DNA of 64,000 nucleotides from Bactericera cockerelli (Eukaryota > Arthropoda > Insecta > Hemiptera > Triozidae). The notes under the pieces were generated by a model. The model saw nothing but the letters and a program-made list of their open reading frames with translations. It searched no databases and had not been told where the DNA came from. Positions within the stretch are counted from its first letter, which is position 1. Every line of letters begins with the position of its first letter. Below, piece by piece: positions 46,506 through 54,236 of the stretch. Location of the stretch: NCBI GenBank assembly GCA_024516035.1, contig CM044964.1:1805284-1869283 (forward strand). The letters are read 5' to 3'. The translations under genes were made by a program, and so were the position numbers.

Positions 46506-47590
46506 TCGCGAAAAACGTGCCCATTTTTTTCAAAGCTCCCTGTGCGCGCGGGTGAGTAAGTGTGAGCAATGTGCTGTGCCCCCCCCCCTTTTTTTCCCCC
46601 CTTTTATCACATCCTTTAGGGTATCGATTGGGGGTATTGATTTTATTGATTGGGGTATTGATTTATTGATTGGAGTATTGATTTATTGATTGGGGGTATT
46701 GATTTTATTGATTGGAGTATTGATTTATTGATTTGGTTGGGTGGAAGAGATGGTGATTGGGTTGGGTGGAAGAGATGGTAATTGGGTTGGGTGGAAGAGA
46801 TGGTGATTGGGTTGCGTGGAAAAGATGGTGATTGGGTTGGGTGGAAGAGATGGTGATTGGGTTGTGTGGAAGAGATGGTGATTGGGTTGGGTGGAAAAGA
46901 TGGTGATTGGGTTGGGTGGAAGAGATGGTGATTGGTTTGGGTGGAAGAGATGGTGATTGGGTTGGGTGGAAGAGATGGTGATTGGGTTGGGTGGAAGAGA
47001 TGGTGATTGGGTTGGGTGGAAGAGATTGTGATTGGGTTGGGTGGAAGAGATGGTGATTGGGTTGGGTGGAAGAGATGGTGATTGGGTTGGGTGGAAGAGA
47101 TGGTGATTGGGTTGGGTGGAAGAGATGGTGATTGGGTTGGGTGGAAGAGATGGTGATTGGGTTGGGTGGAAGAGATGGTGATTGGGTTGGGTGGAAGAGA
47201 TGGTGATTGGGTTGGGTGGAAGAGATTGCCTAAAATTTGTATGTACCTATTATTTTCCATTCTAATGATGGTGTTGTCTACTGATTGTTTCTCGTGCGTT
47301 ATGGCGGCAGCGTCGTTGGCGGGTAACGAACTTTTTTCGCACAGGTGGTGAGTTCTTGTGGTGAGGGAAATATCTCTGGTGCAGGTAGGTTTTCGCAATC
47401 ACCGAGGCGTGCGATAACATGTGCGGAAATAAGAGAGGGTGATTTTCCGCGATTTCGTGAGAGTTCCTGCTAATAATCTTGCATGGTTCCCCCTTTTTAA
47501 ACCATATTGTACTTGTGTGAAAATAATTGAAGAAGAGGTTGTTGACTTTTTGTGTGTGTGTGTGAAAATAACTGACAATAGAGAGATGGT
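46506..47590. repeat. Left terminal inverted repeat of the Polinton
   Basis: About 1.08 kb, in three parts. The tip is 46506-46620 with C/T homopolymer runs. Next comes a 20-bp-unit AT minisatellite (46621-46732) and a 25-bp minisatellite (46733-47229). Last is a unique ~360-bp inner part (47230-47590) matching 58886-59248 reversed. The inner identity ends at agagagatggt. Confidence 0.9.
46733..47229. repeat. 25-bp minisatellite in the left TIR (about 20 copies)
   Basis: Unit attgggttgggtggaagagatggtg repeated with few changes. An open frame across it on minus is a repeat artefact (PNPITISSTQ repeats). Confidence 0.95.
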
Positions 47591-47630
47591 GTTGTTTCAG
47601 TAAATTATTGTTATAAAGTTCTATCGATGT

Positions 47631-48815
47631 TTAGAAAATAATGCCAGCCTCCCTTAACTCTTCTTCAATGGAAATAATTTCATTGTTATGAGCAAGATGA
47701 TTACCTGCTGCTTGCGATCTTTTTAAAAGTAAAAGTCTCTCTACCAATTCATTTGGGTTGTCAAAGTATACATATTCTTTGTCTTGATTGGTATCAAACA
47801 TCATTCCTTTTCCATATTGCGATACTTTTGTTGTTATAGGGTCCAGACTTGTGATGTCTATGATATTTTTATAATTACGTTCATCCAATGTACTAATTAT
47901 TTCCTGATTGGGTTGTTTGAGAAACAAAAGTTCCATAAGTCCACGTGTAACTGGATAAACTTTACCATCGATATAAAATTGTTCGGTTGGTGTTTTAGAA
48001 AATTGAATTTCTTTTTTTCCTAGATAATATTTTCCTTGCTTTGATTTTATACCTGTTGCTTTGTCAATTTCAATGGACTCATTTTGTTGTAATTGTTTTA
48101 AAAACTGATCAATCAAAGAGGTCTTATTCACTTTCACAGGTTCGATCTCTTCACTCCATCCACTGGAGGATGCATCAAAAGGTGGTAGTGGAGATGATGA
48201 TGGTGTGGTTGAAAATTCTCTCCTACGTTCCAATAGTTTTCCCTTCTGTAAAGCTTCAGCTGAAGGTTGTGGTGAGTTCGGCATGGAAATACTGAAACGT
48301 TTTGGCTTGGTCTTTTCTCTGAATGGAGACGTGTACCCTGGACTAGGAAAGACCATTTGATTGTATTGTTTCTGCAACAATTTACTATCGAAATTACTAG
48401 GACTACTTTGATATGAGGCACTCGGAAAATTTGATTCGGGCGTTTGAACTGAGGAATCAAAGTTCCAGCTTTCTAGTGGACTTGCATATTCTGTTTCAGG
48501 CGTTCCAGACGGACTCTCGAATTTTTTTAGTAGTGAAGGTAAACGTCTCAGAGAAGATGCTGGTTCTCTTTTGATGGAATCTGACTGTACCATTTTTTTT
48601 TCCTTGATTTTCCGTAAGTAATCAACTTTTTTATCTTTTAGTTGCACAATTTTTGTCAAAGGATCAACTACTGGCTTTAAGAAGTTATCGATACTACTTG
48701 TTTGTTCATCTTGGCCAATTTTAAGGGATAATGTTTTTGCTCGAATTTCTTTCTGTGCGTCACTAATTTTTTTTGCGAGAATTTTCGCTTCACTTAGTTC
48801 TTTCGAAAGACTCAT
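47631..48815 (-). CDS. Polinton-associated protein of unknown function (394 aa)
   Basis: Intact ORF starting MSLSKELSEAKILAKKI. The N-terminal ~60 residues are helical and charged, the middle (about 90-225) is Ser/Pro-rich and disordered, and a compact C-terminal domain (about 255-390) holds a conserved-looking block GKYYLGKKEIQF ... VYPVTRGLMELLFLKQP. Similar C-terminal domains recur in uncharacterised insect proteins linked to Polintons (memory-based, not searched). A TATATAAA box (about 48849-48856 on minus) lies 40 bp before the ATG and overlaps the end of the ATPase gene. The gene ends 40 bp from the left TIR. The role is unknown; a structural or core protein is possible. Confidence 0.75.
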   Translation of the reverse strand: MSLSKELSEAKILAKKISDAQKEIRAKTLSLKIGQDEQTSSIDNFLKPVVDPLTKIVQLKDKKVDYLRKIKEKKMVQSDSIKREPASSLRRLPSLLKKFESPSGTPETEYASPLESWNFDSSVQTPESNFPSASYQSSPSNFDSKLLQKQYNQMVFPSPGYTSPFREKTKPKRFSISMPNSPQPSAEALQKGKLLERRREFSTTPSSSPLPPFDASSSGWSEEIEPVKVNKTSLIDQFLKQLQQNESIEIDKATGIKSKQGKYYLGKKEIQFSKTPTEQFYIDGKVYPVTRGLMELLFLKQPNQEIISTLDERNYKNIIDITSLDPITTKVSQYGKGMMFDTNQDKEYVYFDNPNELVERLLLLKRSQAAGNHLAHNNEIISIEEELREAGIIF

Positions 48816-48847
48816 GTCTAATTAAGCCTCAATTGTTAAGCATTGGG

Positions 48848-48857
48848 GTTTATATAT
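48848..48857 (-). promoter_or_regulatory. TATA box for the 394-aa gene, overlapping the ATPase stop
   Basis: On minus gatatataaacc. The same bases include the TAA stop (48850-48852) of the frameshifted C-terminal ATPase frame. Spacing to the ATG at 48815 is about 40 bp, which would leave a leader of about 10 nt. Confidence 0.5.
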
Positions 48858-49549
48858 CTACGAAATATTTATCCAAACCACAACGATAGCGTCCAGATTT
48901 GATACTCTCAGATTCTTTGTCCAACACAAGAAAACCATGTTTTTCTTTCCAACAATATTGACAAAGCTCTTTGAACTTTTCGAAAGATAAATCAGAAATG
49001 TGATCGAAATAAATATGTTTTCAAGTTTAGTGGGTCTTGTTGAAAGATACATAGGAAGTTTGCGTTATCCCGAATCAATTGTTTACCAATGGCTGAGTAG
49101 GTTTGTGCCAAAAGAATGGTATCGACGAGAAAATGTCGACCCTGGGAAAAATATTGTTTAATATTATTTTGTTTCTCGAACGCAATGTCATCCATAACAA
49201 AAACACTGTTTTTCTTTGTTTCACATGGTGAAATCACGTCTTCATTGTTTGTAAAAACTTTGTATTCTATTTCTTTGATTCCTTTCAAAATTTTCTCCAA
49301 AAATGTGTATTTGGGTTGTTGAAATGATTTCGAGTATATATAAACGTTTTCAAAGCGCAATCCATTTGGATGTAACAAGAGAGCCAGCAGGAGATTTGTC
49401 TTGCCTGATCCACTTGGACCAACTATTAAAGCTCGTACACTGTTTGGAAAAAAATCTCCATGTCTCTTGAATTTTGAACGTACATTCATACCGCTAACAA
49501 AGTCAAAGTTTTCAACATTCAATTTTTGTTTACAATTTAAAGTTTTCAT
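48850..49549 (-). pseudogene. Polinton packaging ATPase (FtsK/HerA type) with one frameshift
   Basis: The ORF from 49549 encodes Walker A GPSGSGKT (residues 44-51), Walker B VFVMDD (116-121) and a sensor-like LAQTYS (148-153), as in the genome-packaging ATPases of Polintons and related viruses. The frame stops at 48992, but the family's C-terminal block (FEKFKELCQYCW, then a GFLV..D, then GRYR) is present in the next frame down to a TAA at 48850. The break maps to a 4-T run (AAAA on minus) at 49018-49021, where one extra base explains the shift. This is a recent inactivating mutation, a sequencing error in a homopolymer, or less likely programmed frameshifting. It is divergently placed, 53 bp from the PLA2-like gene. 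Confidence 0.85.
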
Positions 49550-49562
49550 TTTATTCTTCTTC

Positions 49563-49570
49563 TATATAAA
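49563..49570 (+). promoter_or_regulatory. TATA box of the structural gene block
   Basis: ctatataaact lies 40 bp before the ATG at 49603, in the 53-bp gap between divergent genes. It predicts a start site near 49594 and a very short leader. In the minus direction it reads tttatata but is too close to the ATPase ATG to serve the first Met. Confidence 0.55.
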
Positions 49571-49602
49571 CTAATGTTTTCACAGCAATCACTTTATTAT
49601 TA

Positions 49603-50441
49603 ATGATAAACAGACGAGGGAAAGGTCTCTTAAATACTTTAATTGATAAATTACCTTTCGAAGTCCACATTCCAACTTATAGATTTTGTGGTAAGTTTTT
49701 TTTTTTTTACTAAACATTATTTTTTCTTCTTCTTCTTCTTCTTCTTTATTTTTACATAGATTATTAAAAAAAAAAGTTAAAATAGTGTGTTTTTTTCAAG
49801 GACCAGGAACAAGATTAGATCAAAGAAAAGATCAAGAAGGAATCAATCCATTGGATTCAGCCTGCAAAGAGCACGATCTCAAGTACGCAGACAAGAAAGC
49901 TAACCGTAAACAAGCGGACTGGGAGTTGGAAAATAAAGCTTGGCAAAGAGTGTTAGCAAAAGATTCAAGGCTCTCGGAAAAAGCAGCTGCCTTGTTTGTC
50001 ACTAACGCTATGAAAGTGAAAAGAAAAATAGGTGCAGGTCTTCGTCGCAAAAAGAAGACAATGATCACTTTTCGAAAACTAGCTAAAGCTGCCTCAGTGG
50101 GAATGAAGTCTGCTGGTGAGAGTGATAATTTCAAGTTGATGAGTAAACATGCATTGATGGCAGCACGTAAAGCTATCCGAGGTAATAAAATAAACAAGAA
50201 AGTACCGAGAATGCTCAGAATACCCAAGACAATGTCAGGTGGATTTTTACCCGCTGCTATACCCATACTTGCTGGTTTAAGTGCTCTTGGATCAATTGTT
50301 GGTGGTGTAGGCGGTATTGCAAAAGCGGTTGCAGATTTCAAGACTGCTAGTTCTTCGGGTGCTGTCACTCCTATTAAAAGTGGACAGGGATTGTACATAA
50401 AACCGTACTCAAATTATTTTAAAGTCTTGTCAAAAAACTAA
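49603..50441 (+). CDS. Phospholipase A2-like protein, spliced (exons 49603-49690 and 49801-50441)
   Basis: Deduced 242 aa. Exon 1 encodes MINRRGKGLLN...YRFC plus one base. The intron (gtaagt at 49691, pyrimidine-rich tract, tttttcaag at 49800) is 110 nt and does not keep the frame, so splicing is needed. Exon 2 continues with the parvovirus-type PLA2 domain: calcium loop CGPGT (29-33), NPLDSACKEHD with the H54-D55 dyad, then helices. A basic stretch (RKIGAGLRRKKKT) follows, and a Gly/Ala-rich hydrophobic segment (GGFLPAAIPILAGLSALGS, about 177-195) resembles the adenovirus pX/mu type segment found in Polinton proteins. Likely a virion protein that disrupts membranes or binds DNA (inference). 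It ends in a -1 frameshift signal. Confidence 0.85.
49691..49800 (+). other. 110-nt spliceosomal intron in the PLA2-like gene
   Basis: Donor G|gtaagt; acceptor preceded by a long tract (ttttttcttcttcttcttct) and ending tttttttcaag. Joining restores the CGPGT calcium-loop motif across the junction. Without splicing, exon 2 has no ATG near its start, only a GTG inside the intron. Confidence 0.85.
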
Positions 50442-50522
50442 ATGATTTGCCTCGAAGAGCATTGACAAATATTGATATTATGAAAAAGGTTCGTGAAATC
50501 AATGTTCCATATTTTCGAGGCA
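50432..50522 (+). promoter_or_regulatory. Putative -1 programmed ribosomal frameshift signal
   Basis: Slippery heptamer A AAA AAC at 50432-50438, in the zero frame of the PLA2-like gene and immediately followed by its TAA. A 9-nt spacer follows (50439-50447), then an 11-bp stem: TGCCTCGAAGA (50448-50458) with TTTTCGAGGCA (50512-50522), one G-U pair, 53-nt loop. A -1 slip enters the protease frame directly. The heptamer is the classical eukaryotic type, as at the MMTV gag-pro junction. Confidence 0.7.
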
Positions 50523-50818
50523 TATATAGTTTGGATCAGCTTCCATCAAGACCAAGAAAAAATGAAGTGATAATTGTTAATCTCGATAGAGCTACAGGAC
50601 CTGGAACTCATTGGACAGCTGTGTTGAAAAAAAATAACTATGCGTTTTATTATGATAGTTTTGGAAACTTGCGTCCACCTGTAGAAATAAGAGCTTATCT
50701 TACTGGCTTTAAACTTTTCTATAATTATGAGCGACATCAACAATATAGATCAGTTAATTGTGGACACTTATGTTTGAAGTATGTTGTACTAAAAACTATT
50801 GAACTATTTAACAAGTAA
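50438..50818 (+). CDS. Adenovirus-type cysteine protease (capsid maturation), probably made by -1 frameshift
   Basis: Adenain-like fold (C5/Ulp1 clan). Numbering from the TTG at 50447: His55 in GTHWTAV, Asp70 in FYYDSFGN, Gln98, and Cys105 in VNCGHLCLKY form the expected catalytic set, with Gln seven residues before Cys. Length ~125 aa is usual for Polinton proteases. The frame is open from 50423, but no ATG occurs before 50480, and the family's N-terminal LTNIDI block lies upstream of that ATG. The natural start is therefore most simply the -1 shift at 50438 from the PLA2-like gene. The protease would cleave capsid and core precursors in assembling particles. Confidence 0.88.
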   Translation, partial: LNDLPRRALTNIDIMKKVREINVPYFRGIYSLDQLPSRPRKNEVIIVNLDRATGPGTHWTAVLKKNNYAFYYDSFGNLRPPVEIRAYLTGFKLFYNYERHQQYRSVNCGHLCLKYVVLKTIELFNK

Positions 50819-50839
50819 AAAAAAAACAGAAAATAAAAG

Positions 50840-51520
50840 ATGTCCAGCAGAATTTTTCACTTGACTTCTAATCAATCGGAAATTGTGTGTTCAATATTTC
50901 CTCCTTTAAAAGTTCCACCAGACGCAGTGATTGGTTTGACTCAATTTCAAACTTACAATAGTATTCCAAATATTGATAAGACAAACAATGTTTTTAAATA
51001 TCAGGATGATAATAACAAGTGGAATATCATTGAAATGGACGAAGGAACGTACGAATTAGTCGACATTGAAAATTATTTAAAATCCAGGTTGGGCGATAAT
51101 GCAATAAATATTAAACCCAATGTAAACACACTAAAATGTAATTTCTGGTGCAAATATAATGTTGATTTCAAGGAGCCTTTACTTGCCGATATGCTTGGAC
51201 TGCCCAAAGAAATTTACCCTGCACATACTGTTTTGATGTCAACTAAAACCTTGGAAATTTCAAAAATAAATTCTATACAAATTGACGTTAACATAGTTAG
51301 TGGTTCCTACCAAGACGGTGTGCCGAGTAATTGTTTGTACAAATATTTCCTCAACGTACCACCTGGTTTCCGGATCACAGAAGTTCCCAACAATGTTATA
51401 TATTTACCACTCAATACGGATGAAATTGACAGATTGATTGTAAAGCTTGTTGACGAAAGACATAATTTAATAGACTTTAGAGGTGAAGAAATATCGTTGG
51501 AATTACATCTGAAAATATGA
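50840..51520 (+). CDS. Polinton minor capsid (penton-type) protein
   Basis: 226 aa. It matches the Polinton minor capsid family by recall: an N-terminal strand set MSSRIFHLTSNQSEIV, then VIGLTQFQTYNSIPNI, TYELVDIENYL, NTLKCNFWCKYNVDF, a conserved VNIVSGSYQDG, and the end VPNNVIYLPLN ... LIDFRGEEISLELHLKI. The family is a single jelly-roll protein at the vertices of icosahedral capsids. Lies 21 nt after the protease stop with no TATA box of its own, so it is probably a downstream cistron. Its stop overlaps the next start as ATGA (51517-51520). Confidence 0.85.
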   Translation: MSSRIFHLTSNQSEIVCSIFPPLKVPPDAVIGLTQFQTYNSIPNIDKTNNVFKYQDDNNKWNIIEMDEGTYELVDIENYLKSRLGDNAINIKPNVNTLKCNFWCKYNVDFKEPLLADMLGLPKEIYPAHTVLMSTKTLEISKINSIQIDVNIVSGSYQDGVPSNCLYKYFLNVPPGFRITEVPNNVIYLPLNTDEIDRLIVKLVDERHNLIDFRGEEISLELHLKI

Positions 51521-51699
51521 TTGTGATGAAACGAATGAAAAGCAATAAAAAGAGGGCACTCGCCTTCCACAATATCATTCCAATAAGTGACATACAAGTG
51601 AAAAGTAATAAGAAAAAGAAGAAAAGAAAATTAAAGAAGCTAACACGAAAAAGTGTGAAAATATTGCAAAGTTTAGGCTATAGTGTAAAACAAAAATGA
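51517..51699 (+). CDS. Small, very basic protein between the capsid genes (60 aa)
   Basis: MIVMKRMKSNKKRALAFHN start, a Lys/Arg-rich centre, and an end RKSVKILQSLGYSVKQK. Its ATG overlaps the minor capsid stop (ATGA), and its stop overlaps the major capsid ATG (ATGA, 51696-51699), so the frame is fixed by its neighbours and unlikely to be accidental. Charge suggests DNA or RNA binding, such as a condensing core peptide, or it serves to carry ribosomes to the major capsid ATG. I do not recognise a named family with certainty. Confidence 0.65.
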   Translation: MIVMKRMKSNKKRALAFHNIIPISDIQVKSNKKKKKRKLKKLTRKSVKILQSLGYSVKQK

Positions 51700-52922
51700 A
51701 CATAGAAGATAGTATTCTGAACGTAAACAATCGTGTAACTTATGATGAAAATATTATTCGTTATGAGACACATTCATACGGTCCGTATACCAGTATCAGT
51801 TTGGATTCTACAGATAATATAATCATCAGTATTAATCAAGAAAGTTCATACCTACTTGTAAGTGAATCGGGAATCTACATTGAAGGAAATATTGTGAAAG
51901 AAGATGGAACCAACCTGGATGTCAATAAAACCATAAAGTTTGTAAACAATGGACTATGCTTCCTGTTTGAAGAGATTCGCTTGGAAATGAATGGTGTTGA
52001 AATTGATTGTATTAAAAATGTTGGTATTACATCGACGCTGAAAGCATATCCATCATTCTCAAGTGATGAAATGAAAAAGTACGAGATAGCAGGACAGTCG
52101 ATTGAGATTACATCAAAATACACATTTAGTGGTTACATAAAACTGAAATATCTATTTGGTTTTGCTGAAAACTATGACAAAATTCTCCTAAACCAACGTC
52201 TTGATTTGATTTTAATGAGAACCAAAAGCTCAAAGGATGCTCTTTTATCGACTGGTGCTAGTGCTGTAACTGATGCAAAAGTTCAACTGTCAAAAGTAGT
52301 ATGGAAGGTACCACATGTACAAGTCAGTGATTCTATTCGTTTAGAGTTGCTCTCACAGTACAAAAAAAATATTCCAATTGATATCAGTTTTAGAAAATGG
52401 AATTTGAATTATTATCCAAATTTACCTTCAAGCAAGGAGATCAACTGGACAATAAAGACAAGTACTCAGTCTGAACGTTGCCGTTTCATGATTTTAGGTT
52501 TCCAAACAGATCGGGACAATAGCCTAACAAAGGATCCATCAGAGTTTGATCATGTAAAATTAAAGAATTTAAAAGTGTATCTCAACTCTGTTTGTTTTCC
52601 CTATGAGTCTTTAAATATTGACTTTGAACAGAAAAAATATATTCCTCTATACCTTATGTATTGTGCTTTCCAAGAGAGTTATTATGGAAAAGTTGGTGAA
52701 CCTTACCTAAGTTATAAAGATTATTTAACAAAAGCTCCTATTGTAGTACTTGACTGTTCAAAACAGTCCGAACTGTGGAAACATAGCTCTTCAGTAGATA
52801 TCCGTATTGAATATGAGCTAGCGGAAAATGCTCCCAATAAAACAACTCTGTATGCTCTTATAATACATGATTCACTTGTAAGGCTGTACCCATTGACAAA
52901 TACAATCCAAAAATTATTATGA
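51696..52922 (+). CDS. Polinton major capsid protein (double jelly roll)
   Basis: 408 aa, intact. Recalled family marks: an N-terminal YETHSYGPYTS, SESGIYIEGNIV, the block FVNNGLCFLFEEIRLEMNGVEID, then KNVGITSTLKAY. The C-terminal half is the second jelly roll, with RKWNLNYYPNLPSSKEINWTIKTS and RFMILGFQTDRD, ending RIEYELAENAPNKTTLYALIIHDSLV. This is the double jelly-roll capsid protein shared with adenovirus-like and virophage lineages, expected to form hexon-like trimers. Its start overlaps the basic protein's stop (ATGA). A poly-A signal AATAAA follows at 52977-52982. Confidence 0.9.
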   Translation: MNIEDSILNVNNRVTYDENIIRYETHSYGPYTSISLDSTDNIIISINQESSYLLVSESGIYIEGNIVKEDGTNLDVNKTIKFVNNGLCFLFEEIRLEMNGVEIDCIKNVGITSTLKAYPSFSSDEMKKYEIAGQSIEITSKYTFSGYIKLKYLFGFAENYDKILLNQRLDLILMRTKSSKDALLSTGASAVTDAKVQLSKVVWKVPHVQVSDSIRLELLSQYKKNIPIDISFRKWNLNYYPNLPSSKEINWTIKTSTQSERCRFMILGFQTDRDNSLTKDPSEFDHVKLKNLKVYLNSVCFPYESLNIDFEQKKYIPLYLMYCAFQESYYGKVGEPYLSYKDYLTKAPIVVLDCSKQSELWKHSSSVDIRIEYELAENAPNKTTLYALIIHDSLVRLYPLTNTIQKLL

Positions 52923-52976
52923 TTTCTGTGAATAGGTACTGGCGGTGGACAGTGGTAGTTCTCATGCTAACATTTA

Positions 52977-52982
52977 ATAAAT
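52977..52982 (+). terminator. Poly-A signal after the major capsid gene
   Basis: AATAAA 55 bp downstream of the capsid stop, with a GT/G-rich stretch following (gagggggagggggtcagt). It would end a transcript covering 49594 to about 53000. Confidence 0.45.
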
Positions 52983-53380
52983 AACCGTTTACGAGGGGGA
53001 GGGGGTCAGTCAACATTTCAGTTATAAAAAAGTGTTATGTGAAAATGACCATTTCACCCTCTAACCCTCAGCGGAAAGAGAATATTATAAATATGGAAAC
53101 TTGCATGTGGGTAGAAATCATTCAATCTGAAACTGCTGATCATTCAAGTGCTGTTTGTGACTATTATTTTTAATTTAAATCTATTTCTTAAAGTTAATCA
53201 TTTATTTTTAAAGTTTACTATTATTTTTAAGTATATTATATATAAATACCTATTTTATTTGTAAAAGTGTTTTTTGATTTTTTATTATTTTTTGTGAAAA
53301 CTTAAATTGAGTAAGTACCTACCATCACTACTGAACATTTTTTTGTGTCTATTATAACTATCTAACTTGAGCTAAGAAGA
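52983..53380 (+). other. Gap before the polymerase fragment, with a TATA box
   Basis: TATAAATA at 53086-53093 is followed by a 25-codon mini-ORF (ATG 53093) and AT-rich DNA. No remnant of the missing N-terminal polymerase is seen. A leader or intron may lie here. Confidence 0.45.
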
Positions 53381-54115
53381 ATGAGCTCCTCCAAAATTGT
53401 TTTAAAAGTAATAAAAAATAGAAGACTATTGGAACTAGTAATTAGAAAAAATTTAAATTTATCTGCAAAAGACATTTATGTGGAAGAAAAAATAATCTCT
53501 TTCAAACTTAGATATAAAATAGGAAAAACGAAATTAATGGAAAAGTTAAACACGTCGCAAGGTGATTTTGAAGACGTCATACTGTTGGACACCGATTCCT
53601 TTTTCTATCAAATTTTCACAGATGATTTATATCGCGACTATTCTAGTCTTGCAGAACATTTAGACACGAGTTCCTATCCCAAAGAACATATTTTATTTTC
53701 AAGTCAAAATAAAAAAGTACTCGGAAAATTCAAAGATGAGTTGGACGGGAAAATTTTGAAAAAATTTATTGGAATCGCGAGTAAACTTTACTCTTATCAG
53801 GTGCACGAAGGAAATATTGTAAAAAAAGCCAAGGGTGTTAAAAAACATATCACAGAACGTCAAATCAAGTTTGAAGATTTTGAGAGATGTTTACGTGAAA
53901 ATGTGCAACTTTATAAAAGTTTTCACAACATAGTCTCGAAAAATCATTGTTTGACAACTGTTAAACAGAACAAACTTGTTCTTGATAATTCTGACGACAA
54001 ACGTGTTCTAATGTTAGATAAAATTAACACCCTGCCGTTTGGTCATTATAGTCTAGCAATCGAGTCTTCAGAGATGGATTTGGAAAGCAGTGGTAGTGTT
54101 AGTCATGAGTGTTAG
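53381..54115 (+). CDS. C-terminal fragment of protein-primed DNA polymerase B
   Basis: A 244-aa intact ORF. It keeps the palm motif C as LLDTDSFFYQI (D70, D72) and the following thumb-side block KKVLGKFKDELDGKILKKFIG, typical of Polinton PolB. Full Polinton PolB is usually 1000-1500 aa with exonuclease, TPR1/TPR2 and motifs A and B. All of those are missing, and nothing before 53381 restores them. The ~55 residues before motif C are divergent. Either an internal deletion left this stub, or a shortened protein is still made, since the ORF has an ATG and no breaks. It cannot polymerise DNA alone, so replication would need help in trans. Confidence 0.85.
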   Translation: MSSSKIVLKVIKNRRLLELVIRKNLNLSAKDIYVEEKIISFKLRYKIGKTKLMEKLNTSQGDFEDVILLDTDSFFYQIFTDDLYRDYSSLAEHLDTSSYPKEHILFSSQNKKVLGKFKDELDGKILKKFIGIASKLYSYQVHEGNIVKKAKGVKKHITERQIKFEDFERCLRENVQLYKSFHNIVSKNHCLTTVKQNKLVLDNSDDKRVLMLDKINTLPFGHYSLAIESSEMDLESSGSVSHEC

Positions 54116-54149
54116 CTTCTTTTTTTCTATTGTGTTATCTTACAGAAAG

Positions 54150-54157
54150 TATAAAAG
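54150..54157 (+). promoter_or_regulatory. TATA box before the 231-aa gene
   Basis: tataaaag followed by cagg. 80 bp before the ATG at 54237, just after the polymerase fragment stop. Confidence 0.5.
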
Positions 54158-54236
54158 CAGGTCACGTTAGCTTGGCTAGTACAGTTTCATTTTACCTCTT
54201 GTGAGTGTGTTTTTATTTGTGTTACACGTTTTAAAT

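Noticed and set aside
46480..46506. A 6-bp target duplication for the Polinton
   Set aside because: No pair of matching hexamers was found beside the tcgcga tips on both sides under any end choice I tried.
46733..47229. Array of short repeats resembling a CRISPR
   Set aside because: Units are directly adjacent with no unique spacers, in a eukaryotic transposon TIR; it is a minisatellite.
46643..47398. 251-codon minus ORF with PNPITISSTQPNHH repeats (and similar plus ORFs at 59419-59871)
   Set aside because: Pure translation of the TIR minisatellite; the unit keeps a frame open by chance and has no start context or homology.
49785..49800. GTG start of the PLA2-like ORF
   Set aside because: It lies inside the pyrimidine-rich end of a good intron; the spliced ATG exon explains the N-terminus.
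49832..50398. 188-codon antisense ORF opposite the PLA2-like gene
   Set aside because: Mirror of a Lys/Ala-rich coding region; no family resemblance.
50442..50465. ATG directly after the PLA2-like stop (taaatg)
   Set aside because: Opens only seven codons before TGA and is not in the protease frame.
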